64,000 bases of DNA, taken from positions 3,913,501 through 3,977,500 of the forward strand of contig NC_012491.1 in NCBI RefSeq assembly GCF_000010165.1, in the 5' to 3' direction. Source of the stretch: Brevibacillus brevis NBRC 100599. GTDB lineage: Bacteria; Bacillota; Bacilli; Brevibacillales; Brevibacillaceae. Position numbers and translations under genes: made by a program. The notes beneath the pieces were generated by a model. It did not search any database and was not told where the DNA came from. It was given only the letters and a program-made list of their open reading frames with translations. Shown one piece after another: positions 25,293 through 33,572 of this stretch (positions within the stretch are counted from its first letter, which is position 1; each line of letters opens with the position of its first letter).

Positions 25293-26792
25293 CTATCTGG
25301 TTGCAGTAACTGGCAGTCGTTCTTCGGCCTTATCCAGCCACCACACGAATCCGTCTGCTGCAAGCAATTGCTCTGCGGCCTTCGGTCCGAATGAGCCTGC
25401 TTCGTACGTAAAGAGCGGCACCAAATTTTCAGCGAAGGCTTCCAAAATCGGTGTCACCCACTCCCACGACAGCCGGACCTCATCCCAATGCGCAAAGTAA
25501 GTGGAATCCCCCCGGAGTGCATCGAACAAGAGCAGCTCGTACGCTTCTGGCACGTCTTTTGTCCCTGAACTGAAATCTACCGTCACCGGCTCAATCTTAC
25601 CGCTATTTGTCGGATTCTTACTATTTACCTGCAAAGCAATACCTTCATTTGGATTCACACTGATGATCAACAAATTAGGCGATGGCGTTTCATTTTGCTC
25701 CTGATATAGCTTTTCGTGCGGATTTTTGAACTCAATGACGATCCTGGTTGATTTCTCTTGCAGTCTTTTTCCCGTGCGAATATAAAAAGGTACCCCTTCC
25801 CAAAACGGGTCATCAATCCAGACACGCGTGGCAATATACGTTTCTGTCAGGGAAACGGGATCGACACCAGGCTCGTCCCTGTAGCCAGCTACAGGCGTTC
25901 CTTGAATATGACCTGCGCTATACTGACCGCGAATCACGTGGGTCCCGACTTCTTCTTTCTTCATCGGGCGCACGGCTGCCATCACCTTGCGTTTTTCTTC
26001 GCGGATATGAGCAGATGTGATTCGCTTCGGAAGCTGCATGGCGATAATCATCAGCATTTGCAGCATGTGATTTTGGAGCATGTCCCGCAGTGCTCCGGCT
26101 GGCTCGTAATATCCAGCCCGGTCCTCGACGCCGACCGTTTCATTCGCCGTAATTTGTACGTTGGCGATGTATTGATTGTTCCAGAGAGCCTGGAAAACCG
26201 GGTTCGCGAATTCGAGAGCTTCGAGGTTTTGCACCATCGGTTTCCCCAAGTAATGATCAATGCGATATATCTCTTCTTCTGAAAATGCTTTTCCCAGCTT
26301 TTCATTCAATTCTTTCGCGGATTGCAAATCATGCCCAAACGGTTTTTCGATGATCAGACGCTTCCAGCCTGTCGTTGAACCCAGTCCGCTGTCTTTGACA
26401 TTGGTTGCAATTCCCTCGAAAAATTGAGGGGCCACTGACAAGTAAAACATCCGGTTTTGCGGAATCTGCAACTCTTGCTCTCTTTGCAGGACCAAATCAT
26501 GTAACGTTACATAAGCACGCGGTTCCATGACATCTACTTCCGCATAGCGACAAGCAGACAAGAAAACATCTAGCTCGCGGGAATCAATCTGGGCGCGACG
26601 GGAAAATTCATGGACAGACTGGCGAACAGATTCCTGAAATTCGTCATCAGACCAGGCCCTTCTCCCCACACCAATAATCGAAAAGGCAGCAGGCAACTTT
26701 TGATCTACAAATAAGGTAAAGAGCGCAGGGAAAATTTTGCGTTTGGCTAAATCTCCTGTCGCACCAAAAAGGACAAAGGTCATCGCTTCCAT
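25293..26792 (-). CDS. zwf: Glucose-6-phosphate 1-dehydrogenase
   Basis: Oxidises glucose 6-phosphate to 6-phosphogluconolactone, making NADPH at the entry to the pentose phosphate pathway. Motifs: FGATGDLAKRKIFPAL (coenzyme-binding) near the start, LIIEKPFGHD, the active-site RIDHYLGK near residue 180, and GYYEPAGALRDMLQNH. 499 residues, typical. gnd and pgl are not adjacent; instead an oxidoreductase and a cyclase-family gene follow. An internal ATG four codons in is a possible alternative start. Confidence 0.96.
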   Translation of the reverse strand: MEAMTFVLFGATGDLAKRKIFPALFTLFVDQKLPAAFSIIGVGRRAWSDDEFQESVRQSVHEFSRRAQIDSRELDVFLSACRYAEVDVMEPRAYVTLHDLVLQREQELQIPQNRMFYLSVAPQFFEGIATNVKDSGLGSTTGWKRLIIEKPFGHDLQSAKELNEKLGKAFSEEEIYRIDHYLGKPMVQNLEALEFANPVFQALWNNQYIANVQITANETVGVEDRAGYYEPAGALRDMLQNHMLQMLMIIAMQLPKRITSAHIREEKRKVMAAVRPMKKEEVGTHVIRGQYSAGHIQGTPVAGYRDEPGVDPVSLTETYIATRVWIDDPFWEGVPFYIRTGKRLQEKSTRIVIEFKNPHEKLYQEQNETPSPNLLIISVNPNEGIALQVNSKNPTNSGKIEPVTVDFSSGTKDVPEAYELLLFDALRGDSTYFAHWDEVRLSWEWVTPILEAFAENLVPLFTYEAGSFGPKAAEQLLAADGFVWWLDKAEERLPVTATR

Positions 26793-26889
26793 CTACTTTT
26801 TCATTCCCTTCATACGTACGCCGTGATGATGGTTTTTGTGGTTACCCTGTTATTATTCGAGAAAATCACTGCTTTATCAATATGCAGCG

Positions 26890-27510
26890 TTACGAACGTC
26901 GCAAGATTGCACGTACCGGACTTCCATCTGCTTCTACTAAAGGAAGCGGCAGTGCGATCAATTCATAATCACCCGGTTCCACATGATCGAGGAGAAGCCC
27001 CTCCAAAATATGAATATCATGCTGGTGAAGTCCATGATGAGCAGCCAGTTCCTTGCTGTCCAACGGATCGACAGATGGGACATCTACTCCGATCAGCCGA
27101 ATGCCCTTTTTGGCAAAGAACGCTGGCAAGTCCGCTCGCAGATGACAGATCGTTGACGGAAACTGATTGGGGTCGCTCCATGATAATGTTTTGAGCAGCA
27201 AGCGTTCCACCCCCTCCAGATCAATCTGGGCAAAATCTTCTGGACCAATGCTGGAGTGTCCAGTAAGCTCTACCACTCTCGCCTCTCCGATGTACAAGTC
27301 TAGAGGTAATTCAGCTATTTTGCGGCCATCATCATCGAAGTGAAATGGAGCATCCACATGAGTACCTGTGTGAATACTCATGGTTACTTTGCCGACATTG
27401 ACTGAGCCACTCTCCGCTTTGGGCCAGTTTACGACATAGTGAAAGGGAGTGTCCCCTGGCCAGGTCGGCATACCTGCCATGAACGGACGGGATATATCTA
27501 TTATTTTCAT
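26890..27510 (-). CDS. Kynurenine formamidase-like protein (KynB type)
   Basis: Metal-dependent hydrolase resembling bacterial arylformamidase, which converts N-formylkynurenine to kynurenine. The sequence has MKIIDISRPFMAGMPTWPGD, the metal motif SIHTGTHVDAPFHF, and GVDVPSVDPLDSKELAAHH, which is close to the KynB signature. GGAGG is seven bases before the ATG at 27510, giving 206 residues, so I reject the longer frame starting at 27561. No kynA or kynU gene is in the window, so formamidase activity is probable but the tryptophan pathway context is missing. Confidence 0.87.
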   Translation of the reverse strand: MKIIDISRPFMAGMPTWPGDTPFHYVVNWPKAESGSVNVGKVTMSIHTGTHVDAPFHFDDDGRKIAELPLDLYIGEARVVELTGHSSIGPEDFAQIDLEGVERLLLKTLSWSDPNQFPSTICHLRADLPAFFAKKGIRLIGVDVPSVDPLDSKELAAHHGLHQHDIHILEGLLLDHVEPGDYELIALPLPLVEADGSPVRAILRRS

Positions 27511-27600
27511 CGCGTAACCTCCACCTTCCAGCAACTGTTCAAGCCTATACTCAGCGTACAAAAAAGACTGTATTGAGTCAATATTCTAACATTTGTACCA

Positions 27601-27641
27601 AAAAAAGACTGCAGCTTGATAGCGTGCCGACAGTCTTTTCG
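27601..27641. terminator. Terminator downstream of the TPR-AAA gene
   Basis: AAAAGACTG pairs with CAGTCTTTT around a 19-base loop, T-rich on both strands; it stands just behind the ATPase stop at 27648. Confidence 0.75.
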
Positions 27642-27647
27642 TTGATT

Positions 27648-28826
27648 TCAGATTCTACTGTGGAGAGACAGGTAATCCCACACTTCATCATAAATTCCGT
27701 TATCATCCACTTGTTTCAAATGTTCTTTCAAAGTCCTCAACCACTCAATGGTTGTTGGATACGTAGCTGCAATGGCCTCCCGTAGATCGCTCATTTGAAT
27801 GGGGCGGTCGACCCCTTTTGTTACGACATCATGCCATACCTGCTCCGTCGCGAGCTCCACTACATACTCGATGTCTGCCCCCGAATAAAACTCCGTCCAT
27901 CCTGCTAACTGCTCATAATTTAGTATCTCAGTGGGACGGCCCTCCAGTTTTAGGCGAAAAATATCCTCCCGTGCTTGCCGATCTGGCGGTCCGACAAAAA
28001 TCCAGTGATCAAAGCCGGCCGCTCGGAGCATGGATGGCTCCAATTCCCACGGGACGTTGGTTGCACCCATCAGGACGAATCGTTCGTTGTACTCGCCTAC
28101 CTCCGCTATCTGCTGAAGCCATTTGGAATCGATCCCCTGTCTAGGATAGGAGTTCGCATGCTCTTCGTAATGGCTGGAAGCCTCCAGTTCATCTAAAAAA
28201 AACAGAAAAGGTTTATTGGCAGGGGCTGTTGCCAGTAAGTCATGGATGTTGAACTGCCTGTTCGACGGCGTATACATACTTCGACCGCCTGTGTTCGCCA
28301 TGGAGAAAAAATGAGCCTGGCATTCTTCTGAGGTTGCTTTTGCCAGCAAAGATTTTCCACACCCCGATGGGCCGTAAAGTAAGATGGTACTTTTCTTTTG
28401 AGGCAACCGTTGCGAAATAGGCTGTAGGAGTCTTTGAAAGATTGCCTCTTTTACTCGTCCAAGCCCGCCGACCATTCCAAAGCCCGCCGTTTTCTCAACG
28501 AGTTGTACCGATTTCGTGGTGGTCTTCCCTTTTCCCCCTTCAATGACGCGTATCTTAGGTGAAAACATCGTAGTGTATGTAGAGGAATCCTTCTGATTGA
28601 TCCCTTTTAACGTCCGCGAATAGGGGGATTCTTTTTGTAGCTTGTTGAGCTCGATCACAATTTTTTCCTTCATCGCTTCATTACCATAGGCAAGGGCCTG
28701 CGTAAATGCCTGTAAAGCCTCCGTACGATCCCCCTGCTCAGCATGCTCTAACCCTAACAACAGCCATACTGGTGCATTGCGTTGATCGCTCGTCAACATG
28801 CTTTTCAGTATTTCTATCTTCGTCAT
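27648..28826 (-). CDS. TPR-AAA ATPase
   Basis: AAA+ ATPase of 392 residues. Residues 1-75 look like a TPR-type helical repeat (NAPVWLLLGLEHAEQGDRTE and following), a linker follows, and the AAA module begins near residue 115: Walker A GPSGCGKS at 152-159, Walker B FLFFLDE at 207-213, a sensor-1 MGATN and a small C-terminal lid domain. AGAGG is placed nine bases before the ATG at 28826. The DNA of the AAA core resembles the FtsH/CDC48-like class by eye, but no protease or substrate domain is attached. It is a single gene with its own terminator; partner unknown. Confidence 0.83.
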   Translation of the reverse strand: MTKIEILKSMLTSDQRNAPVWLLLGLEHAEQGDRTEALQAFTQALAYGNEAMKEKIVIELNKLQKESPYSRTLKGINQKDSSTYTTMFSPKIRVIEGGKGKTTTKSVQLVEKTAGFGMVGGLGRVKEAIFQRLLQPISQRLPQKKSTILLYGPSGCGKSLLAKATSEECQAHFFSMANTGGRSMYTPSNRQFNIHDLLATAPANKPFLFFLDELEASSHYEEHANSYPRQGIDSKWLQQIAEVGEYNERFVLMGATNVPWELEPSMLRAAGFDHWIFVGPPDRQAREDIFRLKLEGRPTEILNYEQLAGWTEFYSGADIEYVVELATEQVWHDVVTKGVDRPIQMSDLREAIAATYPTTIEWLRTLKEHLKQVDDNGIYDEVWDYLSLHSRI

Positions 28827-28961
28827 CTGCTTCATCCTCTGCGATCGTTTAAGCTTCAAGCGATCGTTTAGTATCACGGACATATCCATTATAATGCATA
28901 CGTCTCGCAAGAAGAATACGAAAAATAGGAAAAGATGGAAGAAGGGCTGTGACCGTCACAC

Positions 28962-28999
28962 GAAAAAGACGCCTCCAGCTGCACAGCATTGGGCGTCCA
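28962..28999 (-). terminator. Terminator of the collar-gene operon
   Basis: Minus strand GACGCC and GGCGTC pair around an 18-base loop, followed by TTTTTCG, just after the last collar gene. Confidence 0.7.
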
Positions 29000-29010
29000 A
29001 AATTCAGTCT

Positions 29011-29535
29011 CTATCCTTTCGCCGGATAAACTCCGCCTTCCACACAAATGATGAACGAGAGTCCGAGATAAGGTTGCATATTATTATGAGGCTGAGTCCC
29101 GCCTGTGGTTCCAATTGCTTGCGGGCTAAGCTGTGTCCCATCACTCGTGTTGGAGTAAGGAATGATACCTCCCCGGCCACCAGTGGATGACCATTTTGCC
29201 CCTGTTGGCGTATCCCCTGTAGGAGTTGAGCACGCATTGGGAACATGCGTATGCGCCGGAATTTCGTTTTGTAGCAGTGTTATCTTGGCTGCGCCATCTG
29301 TCTGACCTGCCGTACGCGGTGTCAATCCAGGTCCTTCCCCCTGGTTCATCGGGGCTGTGCCTCTTAAATTGGGAAGCGCAAATGTGGTCTTGCCATCTCC
29401 GCCATACTTTGTTCCCAATATCGAATACAAAGCAGGATTGGAAGAGACTGCAATCAATTGTCCATCACAAAAAGCCCAGTCCTTCGGCGGGAAGCTGCCA
29501 GCGAAGATACGAATTTCTCCAATATACGGATCCAT
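29011..29535 (-). CDS. Phage tail-collar domain protein, third gene of the cassette
   Basis: Tail_Collar/microcystin-dependent-protein type, 174 residues. It begins MDPYIGEIRIFAGSFPPKDW and continues FCDGQLI, YGGDGKTTFALPNLRG, then a variable centre with EIPAHTHVPNA, and ends GGTQPHNNMQPYLGLSFIIC. No signal peptide. The HTH (His-Thr-His) in the centre is where related phage fibres bind metal. GAGGAGG precedes the ATG. It follows the second collar gene by 15 bases. No phage structural genes are near, so this is not a prophage remnant in any obvious way. Confidence 0.88.
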   Translation of the reverse strand: MDPYIGEIRIFAGSFPPKDWAFCDGQLIAVSSNPALYSILGTKYGGDGKTTFALPNLRGTAPMNQGEGPGLTPRTAGQTDGAAKITLLQNEIPAHTHVPNACSTPTGDTPTGAKWSSTGGRGGIIPYSNTSDGTQLSPQAIGTTGGTQPHNNMQPYLGLSFIICVEGGVYPAKG

Positions 29536-29550
29536 ATGATAGTGCCTCCT

Positions 29551-30060
29551 CTAGTTTCTTGGCGGGTAAATCCCTTGAATCGCGATGCAAAAATTCCCGA
29601 CCAAATACGGCTGCATATTCGTATGAGGTGCACTGTTTCCTACTGTTTGCAACGCACTCTCACTCATCGTCGTATCAGGGGTTGTCCCATAGGTTGTGGT
29701 GGATGCTTGTGCCCAGTAGTTCCCAGCGCTAATTTTTTCACTGGCAGTTGCATTCGAGCCGGTCGCCGAATGGGTATGGGCGGGTATCTCGCTTGTCGTA
29801 AGTATATGACTTTCTTCACCGGCTGACAGACCACGCGTAACGATGGGGCGATCCTGTTGATTGTTTACATGAACGGGGACACGCCCTCTTAAATCTGGCA
29901 AAACAAACGTGGTTTTCCCATCCCCACCATAAGCAGTTCCTAACAAGGAATACAGTGCCTGATTTGTATTGATAGGCAACACCGCTCCATTACACAAAGC
30001 CCAACCCTTTGGCGCAAATGGAAAGGGAAAAAATCGAATTTCTCCAAGAAATGGTTCCAC
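29551..30060 (-). CDS. Phage tail-collar domain protein, second gene of the cassette
   Basis: Paralogue of its neighbours, 169 residues, beginning with a GTG at 30060 (AGGAGG seven bases upstream). The N-terminal module EPFLGEIRFFPFPFAPKGWA, CNGAVL, YGGDGKTTFVLPDLRGRVPVH is followed by EIPAHTHSATGS and a Thr/Ala/Ser-rich variable middle, then NSAPHTNMQPYLVGNFCIAI. The ends are conserved among the three copies and the middle differs, as expected for subunits of one assembly with different exposed loops. 27 bases separate it from the first copy. Confidence 0.88.
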   Translation of the reverse strand: MEPFLGEIRFFPFPFAPKGWALCNGAVLPINTNQALYSLLGTAYGGDGKTTFVLPDLRGRVPVHVNNQQDRPIVTRGLSAGEESHILTTSEIPAHTHSATGSNATASEKISAGNYWAQASTTTYGTTPDTTMSESALQTVGNSAPHTNMQPYLVGNFCIAIQGIYPPRN

Positions 30061-30087
30061 GTAAAATCCTCCTGTTCGATTGGAATG

Positions 30088-30603
30088 TTAATTTTGTTGA
30101 GGATAGATCCCATACAGGGCAATGATGAAATTAATAACCGTAAACGGCATCAGGTTACTGTGTGGTTGATTTCCACCTACAGTACTCAAGCTGGACGCGT
30201 TCATCAATCCATCAGGTGCATTTGTTGAATATAGCTGCGAATTCTTTGCCCATACAGCATTGGTGGGGCTATTCTGCGTTCCTGGCTGCGATGATGCATG
30301 GACCGTATGTGTATGCGCGGGCAATTGTGGGGCGTTTAAGGTGACTGATTCTACACCATTTTTTTCACCTATCACGAAGGTAGTTCCTGTGCTCGGATTT
30401 TTCCCTTGATGGAGCGGGATACGCCCTCGTAAATCAGGCAACGCAAAAGTCGTTTGTCCATCCCCGCCATATGTGAATCCAATCAAACTAAACAGCGTGT
30501 CGTTTTCAGAAATAGATAAGATCTGTCCATTGCATAATGCCCATCCTTGTGGTGCATAATCTCCTCCAAACATCCTAATTTCTCCAAGAAATGGCTCTGC
30601 CAT
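30088..30603 (-). CDS. Phage tail-collar domain protein, first gene of the cassette
   Basis: 171 residues starting AEPFLGEIRMFGGDYAPQGW, then CNGQILSI, YGGDGQTTFALPDLRGRIPLH, QLPAHTHTVHASS and NQPHSNLMPFTVINFIIALY. AGGAGG lies seven bases before the ATG at 30603. The family includes short fibre and collar proteins of phages and the so-called microcystin-dependent proteins; in chromosomes such sets of three are seen repeatedly in unrelated bacteria. It follows the GNAT acetyltransferase by 54 bases. How the proteins leave the cell is not apparent. Confidence 0.88.
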   Translation of the reverse strand: MAEPFLGEIRMFGGDYAPQGWALCNGQILSISENDTLFSLIGFTYGGDGQTTFALPDLRGRIPLHQGKNPSTGTTFVIGEKNGVESVTLNAPQLPAHTHTVHASSQPGTQNSPTNAVWAKNSQLYSTNAPDGLMNASSLSTVGGNQPHSNLMPFTVINFIIALYGIYPQQN

Positions 30604-30657
30604 GTTGCTTCCTCCTTATGTAAAGTGGTTATTTCCTTTGTCAAACGAACTGTTTGG

Positions 30658-31134
30658 TCATTTTTGCAGAAGTGGCTGCCATTCCATTTGGATATACAGC
30701 CCCCTTGAATCTGTCACGATGAAATGAAGTCGTTCATATAATCGAAAGGCAGGATTCCCCTGTAAAACATGTAAACGGATCGGTAATTGGACAGCTTCAG
30801 CCTCTTTTTGCAAATCGCCAATAATGCCAGAACCAACACCCTGTCCCCGATAAGCAGGTAGCAAAGAAATATCAACAAGATGCAGTGCTTCCCCGCTCGC
30901 ATCCGTGATCAAACGACCGATAGGCTGCCCGGATCGCAGAATGATTTGATGATTTTGAGCGGGAAATTGCATTTGGTAAGATTTCTGCTGCATGATAAAC
31001 TGCGACTGTAAAAAAGCAAGCTTGTCCGACTCACTCCAACCCCAAAGTGCCATTTCTTCGGTTCTCGTAGAACAGTACAATTCCCAAATAAATGATTCGT
31101 CTTGCTCATATTCAAAAGGTCTGGTATGTACCAT
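30658..31134 (-). CDS. GNAT family N-acetyltransferase
   Basis: Acetyl-CoA-dependent acetyltransferase of 158 residues. The GNAT acetyl-CoA-binding motif A is seen as ISLLPAYRGQGVGSGIIGDL near residue 95, and the C-terminal part LHVLQGNPAFRLYERLHFIV matches the usual LxxNxxAxxLYxxLGF. AAGGAGG precedes the ATG at 31134; the longer frame from 31191 has no ribosome-binding site. It heads the operon with the three collar genes, so it may acetylate one of those proteins, but this is inferred from position only. Confidence 0.86.
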   Translation of the reverse strand: MVHTRPFEYEQDESFIWELYCSTRTEEMALWGWSESDKLAFLQSQFIMQQKSYQMQFPAQNHQIILRSGQPIGRLITDASGEALHLVDISLLPAYRGQGVGSGIIGDLQKEAEAVQLPIRLHVLQGNPAFRLYERLHFIVTDSRGLYIQMEWQPLLQK

Positions 31135-31230
31135 AATCCTCCTTGTAGTAATCGTTGTACTTTTCTGAAATCCTTCCTGATTAAATAGCAATCATCAATC
31201 ATGATATCATTATCCAAATTCTTTCTAACA

Positions 31231-31293
31231 CTAACTAAAGTTAGCTCTTTTACATGAAAAACGCTTCGTCCCGAAAAAGAGAAGAAGCGTTTT
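31231..31293. promoter_or_regulatory. Intergenic palindrome and hairpin between GNAT and ArsR genes
   Basis: CTAACT and AGTTAG (31231-31244) form a small inverted repeat that could be an operator for the GNAT-collar promoter; an ATGATATCAT palindrome lies at 31201-31210. At 31258-31293, ACGCTTC pairs with GAAGCGT and is followed by T-rich bases on both strands, which looks like a terminator separating the two divergent units. Confidence 0.45.
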
Positions 31294-31341
31294 TATCGCT
31301 TGCAAAAATAAGGAAGAACTCATATACTTTGGTTTAAATGA

Positions 31342-31357
31342 TTAAGTTTATTAACGG
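31342..31357. promoter_or_regulatory. Putative ArsR operator, copy 1
   Basis: TTAAGTTTATTAACGG occurs here just upstream of the arsR-like start, and its exact reverse complement occurs at 31732-31747 upstream of the next gene. A 16-base exact match in opposite orientation at two promoters points to a shared binding site for the ArsR protein between them. Confidence 0.6.
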
Positions 31358-31365
31358 AGTGTGCA

Positions 31366-31683
31366 ATGACGAATCCAACCTGCAATGAAAAAGCGACGCA
31401 AATATTTATGGAGTTAAGTCCATACTTCCAAGGCTTGGGTGATCCGATTCGGCAGCAAATCGTAGCTCTTCTCATCGACAAGGAAAGCATGAACGTAACA
31501 CAAATTGCCGAACATATTCCCATGTCTAGACCTACGGTGTCTCATCACTTGAAAATATTAAAACAAGCGGGCCTAGTAAACGTTCAAAAGAAGGGAACGG
31601 AGATGTTTTATCGGCTTGAATTTACAGAGGCGATCCGTCTTTTTAAGCAATTGGTGACTTTCGTCGAAGAAGAGTGCAACTGA
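31366..31683 (+). CDS. ArsR family transcriptional regulator
   Basis: Winged-helix repressor of 105 residues. The recognition region SMNVTQIAEHIPMSRPTVSH followed by HLKILKQAGLVNVQKKGTEMFY is the standard ArsR helix-turn-helix and wing. The ELCVC metal-binding motif of ArsR/SmtB sensors is missing; only Cys5 near the N terminus and one Cys next to the C terminus remain, so it may sense something other than a metal. GGAG lies six bases before the ATG. It probably represses itself and the adjacent saccharopine-dehydrogenase-like gene through the two identical sites. Confidence 0.9.
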   Translation: MTNPTCNEKATQIFMELSPYFQGLGDPIRQQIVALLIDKESMNVTQIAEHIPMSRPTVSHHLKILKQAGLVNVQKKGTEMFYRLEFTEAIRLFKQLVTFVEEECN

Positions 31684-31700
31684 ATAGGACGTCACGAGAA

Positions 31701-31722
31701 GGGACAGTGTGTCCCTGTTTTT
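31701..31722 (+). terminator. Terminator after the ArsR gene
   Basis: GGGACA, loop GTG, TGTCCC, then TGTTTTTC: separates arsR from the following gene, which has its own promoter region. Confidence 0.7.
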
Positions 31723-31731
31723 CACAGCTAT

Positions 31732-31747
31732 CCGTTAATAAACTTAA
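31732..31747. promoter_or_regulatory. Putative ArsR operator, copy 2
   Basis: CCGTTAATAAACTTAA, the exact reverse complement of the site at 31342-31357, 34 bases before the saccharopine-dehydrogenase-like start. A related AATAAACATTTAAT stretch follows and may be a second, weaker half. Confidence 0.6.
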
Positions 31748-31780
31748 ACGAATAAACATTTAATCAAAGGAGAAATCGTC

Positions 31781-32878
31781 ATGAATCCCACCAAAGTTTT
31801 AATTGTCGGCGGCTACGGAACGGTTGGGAGCCAAATTGCCAAGATCCTGCACGATCGCCACCCTACTCTCGAATTATTGCTGGGAGGAAGGTCTGCCGGA
31901 AAACCTTTGCCTTTTGCGTCCACGAGGCTAAAGCCTTTTCTCTTGGACATCTCCAAATCTGATCCTCTCGCCCATGCTCCAGATGATTTGGCCTTGATTA
32001 TCAGTGCAGTAAATGATCCAGATGACAAACTGTTGCTTGCTGCGGTTCGCCGACAGATCCCTTTGATTGACGTCACGCGTTGGACAGAGCGATTTACACG
32101 GTCAATCGACCGATTGAAGAAGGAGAACATGGGCTCTCCAGTTATACTCGCCTCAGGATGGATGGGGGGAACTGTAGCCCTTCTTGCAAGCATACATACC
32201 TCTTCCCTGCAAGATGTCCGGATTCATCTTCACGCACTTTATTCTCTTCAAGACAAAGCAGGTCCAGATTCCACCGACTATATGGATCGTATGACGATCC
32301 CTTTTACTGTCACCACCCCCACTGGCGTAAAAGAAGTGACACCCATGTCAGATCCGGTACCCGTGACCTTTCCGAATGGGTTTCATACGAAATGCTATCG
32401 TCTTGACACACCGGATCACATGACGCTCGTGAAAGCCCCAAACGTAACTGCCGCTGATTTTCGGATCGCCTTTGACAATAAACTGTCTACTTTTGCCCTC
32501 GTTTTATTGGTAAAAAGCCGGATATGGGACATGCTTGGCAAAAGCACACGTCAAAAAATACTGTACAATCCGGGTGCAGGGTCACCTCACCATGTTGTCA
32601 TCCAAATAAATGGGCGCAATGAGCATGGCATGAACGTGAAACGCCAAGTCGAGATCACTGATCCGAAAGGGCAGACTCACCTGACCGCTTTGGGAGCTGC
32701 CATTTTTGCACAACCAGTCCTTCGGCAAAGCGAAAACGAAACGGTTACGCCCGGTGTTCTTTTTCCAGAGGATTTGAGGCATCTCGAAATGTCTGCCGAG
32801 GATATCCTCCAGTTCTATCGATCCGAAGGGGTCCAGATTACGATCCATGACGAAACAAAAAAGAGTAGGACGGTTTGA
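31781..32878 (+). CDS. Saccharopine dehydrogenase-like NAD(P)-binding protein
   Basis: 365-residue oxidoreductase of the saccharopine dehydrogenase NADP-binding family. It begins KVLIVGGYGTVGSQIAKIL, a Rossmann motif, followed by LLLGGRSAGKPLPFAS for the adenine side and ALIISAVNDPDDKLLLAA. The C-terminal half is less conserved. AAAGGAG precedes the ATG. No lysine-degradation gene is close, so the substrate is uncertain. Likely controlled by the neighbouring ArsR-type regulator through the site at 31732-31747. Confidence 0.85.
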   Translation: MNPTKVLIVGGYGTVGSQIAKILHDRHPTLELLLGGRSAGKPLPFASTRLKPFLLDISKSDPLAHAPDDLALIISAVNDPDDKLLLAAVRRQIPLIDVTRWTERFTRSIDRLKKENMGSPVILASGWMGGTVALLASIHTSSLQDVRIHLHALYSLQDKAGPDSTDYMDRMTIPFTVTTPTGVKEVTPMSDPVPVTFPNGFHTKCYRLDTPDHMTLVKAPNVTAADFRIAFDNKLSTFALVLLVKSRIWDMLGKSTRQKILYNPGAGSPHHVVIQINGRNEHGMNVKRQVEITDPKGQTHLTALGAAIFAQPVLRQSENETVTPGVLFPEDLRHLEMSAEDILQFYRSEGVQITIHDETKKSRTV

Positions 32879-32895
32879 CCCCGCCCTACTCTTCA
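32859..32895. terminator. Bidirectional terminator between the saccharopine-dehydrogenase-like gene and pyrE
   Basis: AAGAGTAGGACGG pairs with CCGCCCTACTCTT around TTTGACC, overlapping the upstream stop; A-rich left flank gives a T tract for the pyr operon on the minus strand. Confidence 0.85.
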
Positions 32896-32906
32896 TCATG
32901 TCTCCC

Positions 32907-33545
32907 TTATTCAAAAAAAGTACGCGGGGATTTCAGCCATTCGCCCAATACTTTTTCCTGTTCGCTAGTAATAACCCCTTGCTCTGAAGCTACTTCCAAA
33001 AGCGCTATATAATTCGAAATGGTGGAGCAAGGAATGCCTGCTTCCTCAAACAAGGCTTGGGCATCCGGGAATTGATAGCTGAAAATGGCTACGACCCCCA
33101 GTACCTCTCCACCCTCTGCCTGTACCGCTTGCGCCGCTTTCAAGGAGCTGCCTCCTGTGGAAATCAGGTCTTCAATCACGACGACCTTTTGACCAGCCGC
33201 CAATGCGCCCTCAATCTGATTTTGGCGACCGTGGCCTTTTGCCTTGTCCCGTACGTAGATCATAGGCAGATCAAGCAGCTCTGCTACCCATGCAGCATGT
33301 GGAATACCAGCAGTCGCTGTCCCCGCCACGACTTGCGCATCTGGGTACTGCTCCTTGATCAAATCGGCAAATGCTTTCGCAACGGCACGACGCACATGCG
33401 GATAAGACATCGTGATCCGATTGTCGCAGTAGATTGGGGATTTAATCCCGGACGTCCATGTAAAAGGTTGCTCCGGACGCAGATGAACTGCCCCGATTTC
33501 GAGAAGATTCGCTGCAATTTGTTTAGCGGTTGTCATTGTCGTCAT
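32907..33545 (-). CDS. pyrE: Orotate phosphoribosyltransferase
   Basis: Joins orotate and PRPP to give orotidine 5'-phosphate, the fifth step of UMP synthesis. The 212-residue protein shows FTWTSGIKSPIYCDNR near the N terminus, the flexible loop KAKGHGRQNQIEG, and the PRPP motif VVVIEDLISTGGSS. GGAGG precedes the ATG at 33545. It is the last gene of the pyr operon, 27 bases after pyrF, and is followed by a strong terminator. Confidence 0.96.
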   Translation of the reverse strand: MTTMTTAKQIAANLLEIGAVHLRPEQPFTWTSGIKSPIYCDNRITMSYPHVRRAVAKAFADLIKEQYPDAQVVAGTATAGIPHAAWVAELLDLPMIYVRDKAKGHGRQNQIEGALAAGQKVVVIEDLISTGGSSLKAAQAVQAEGGEVLGVVAIFSYQFPDAQALFEEAGIPCSTISNYIALLEVASEQGVITSEQEKVLGEWLKSPRTFFE

Positions 33546-33572
33546 TTCACTTATTCCCTCCAGCTGGCTACT

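Noticed and set aside
28962..31134. Prophage
   Set aside because: Only collar-domain genes and a GNAT gene are present; no integrase, capsid, terminase, lysis gene or attachment repeats.
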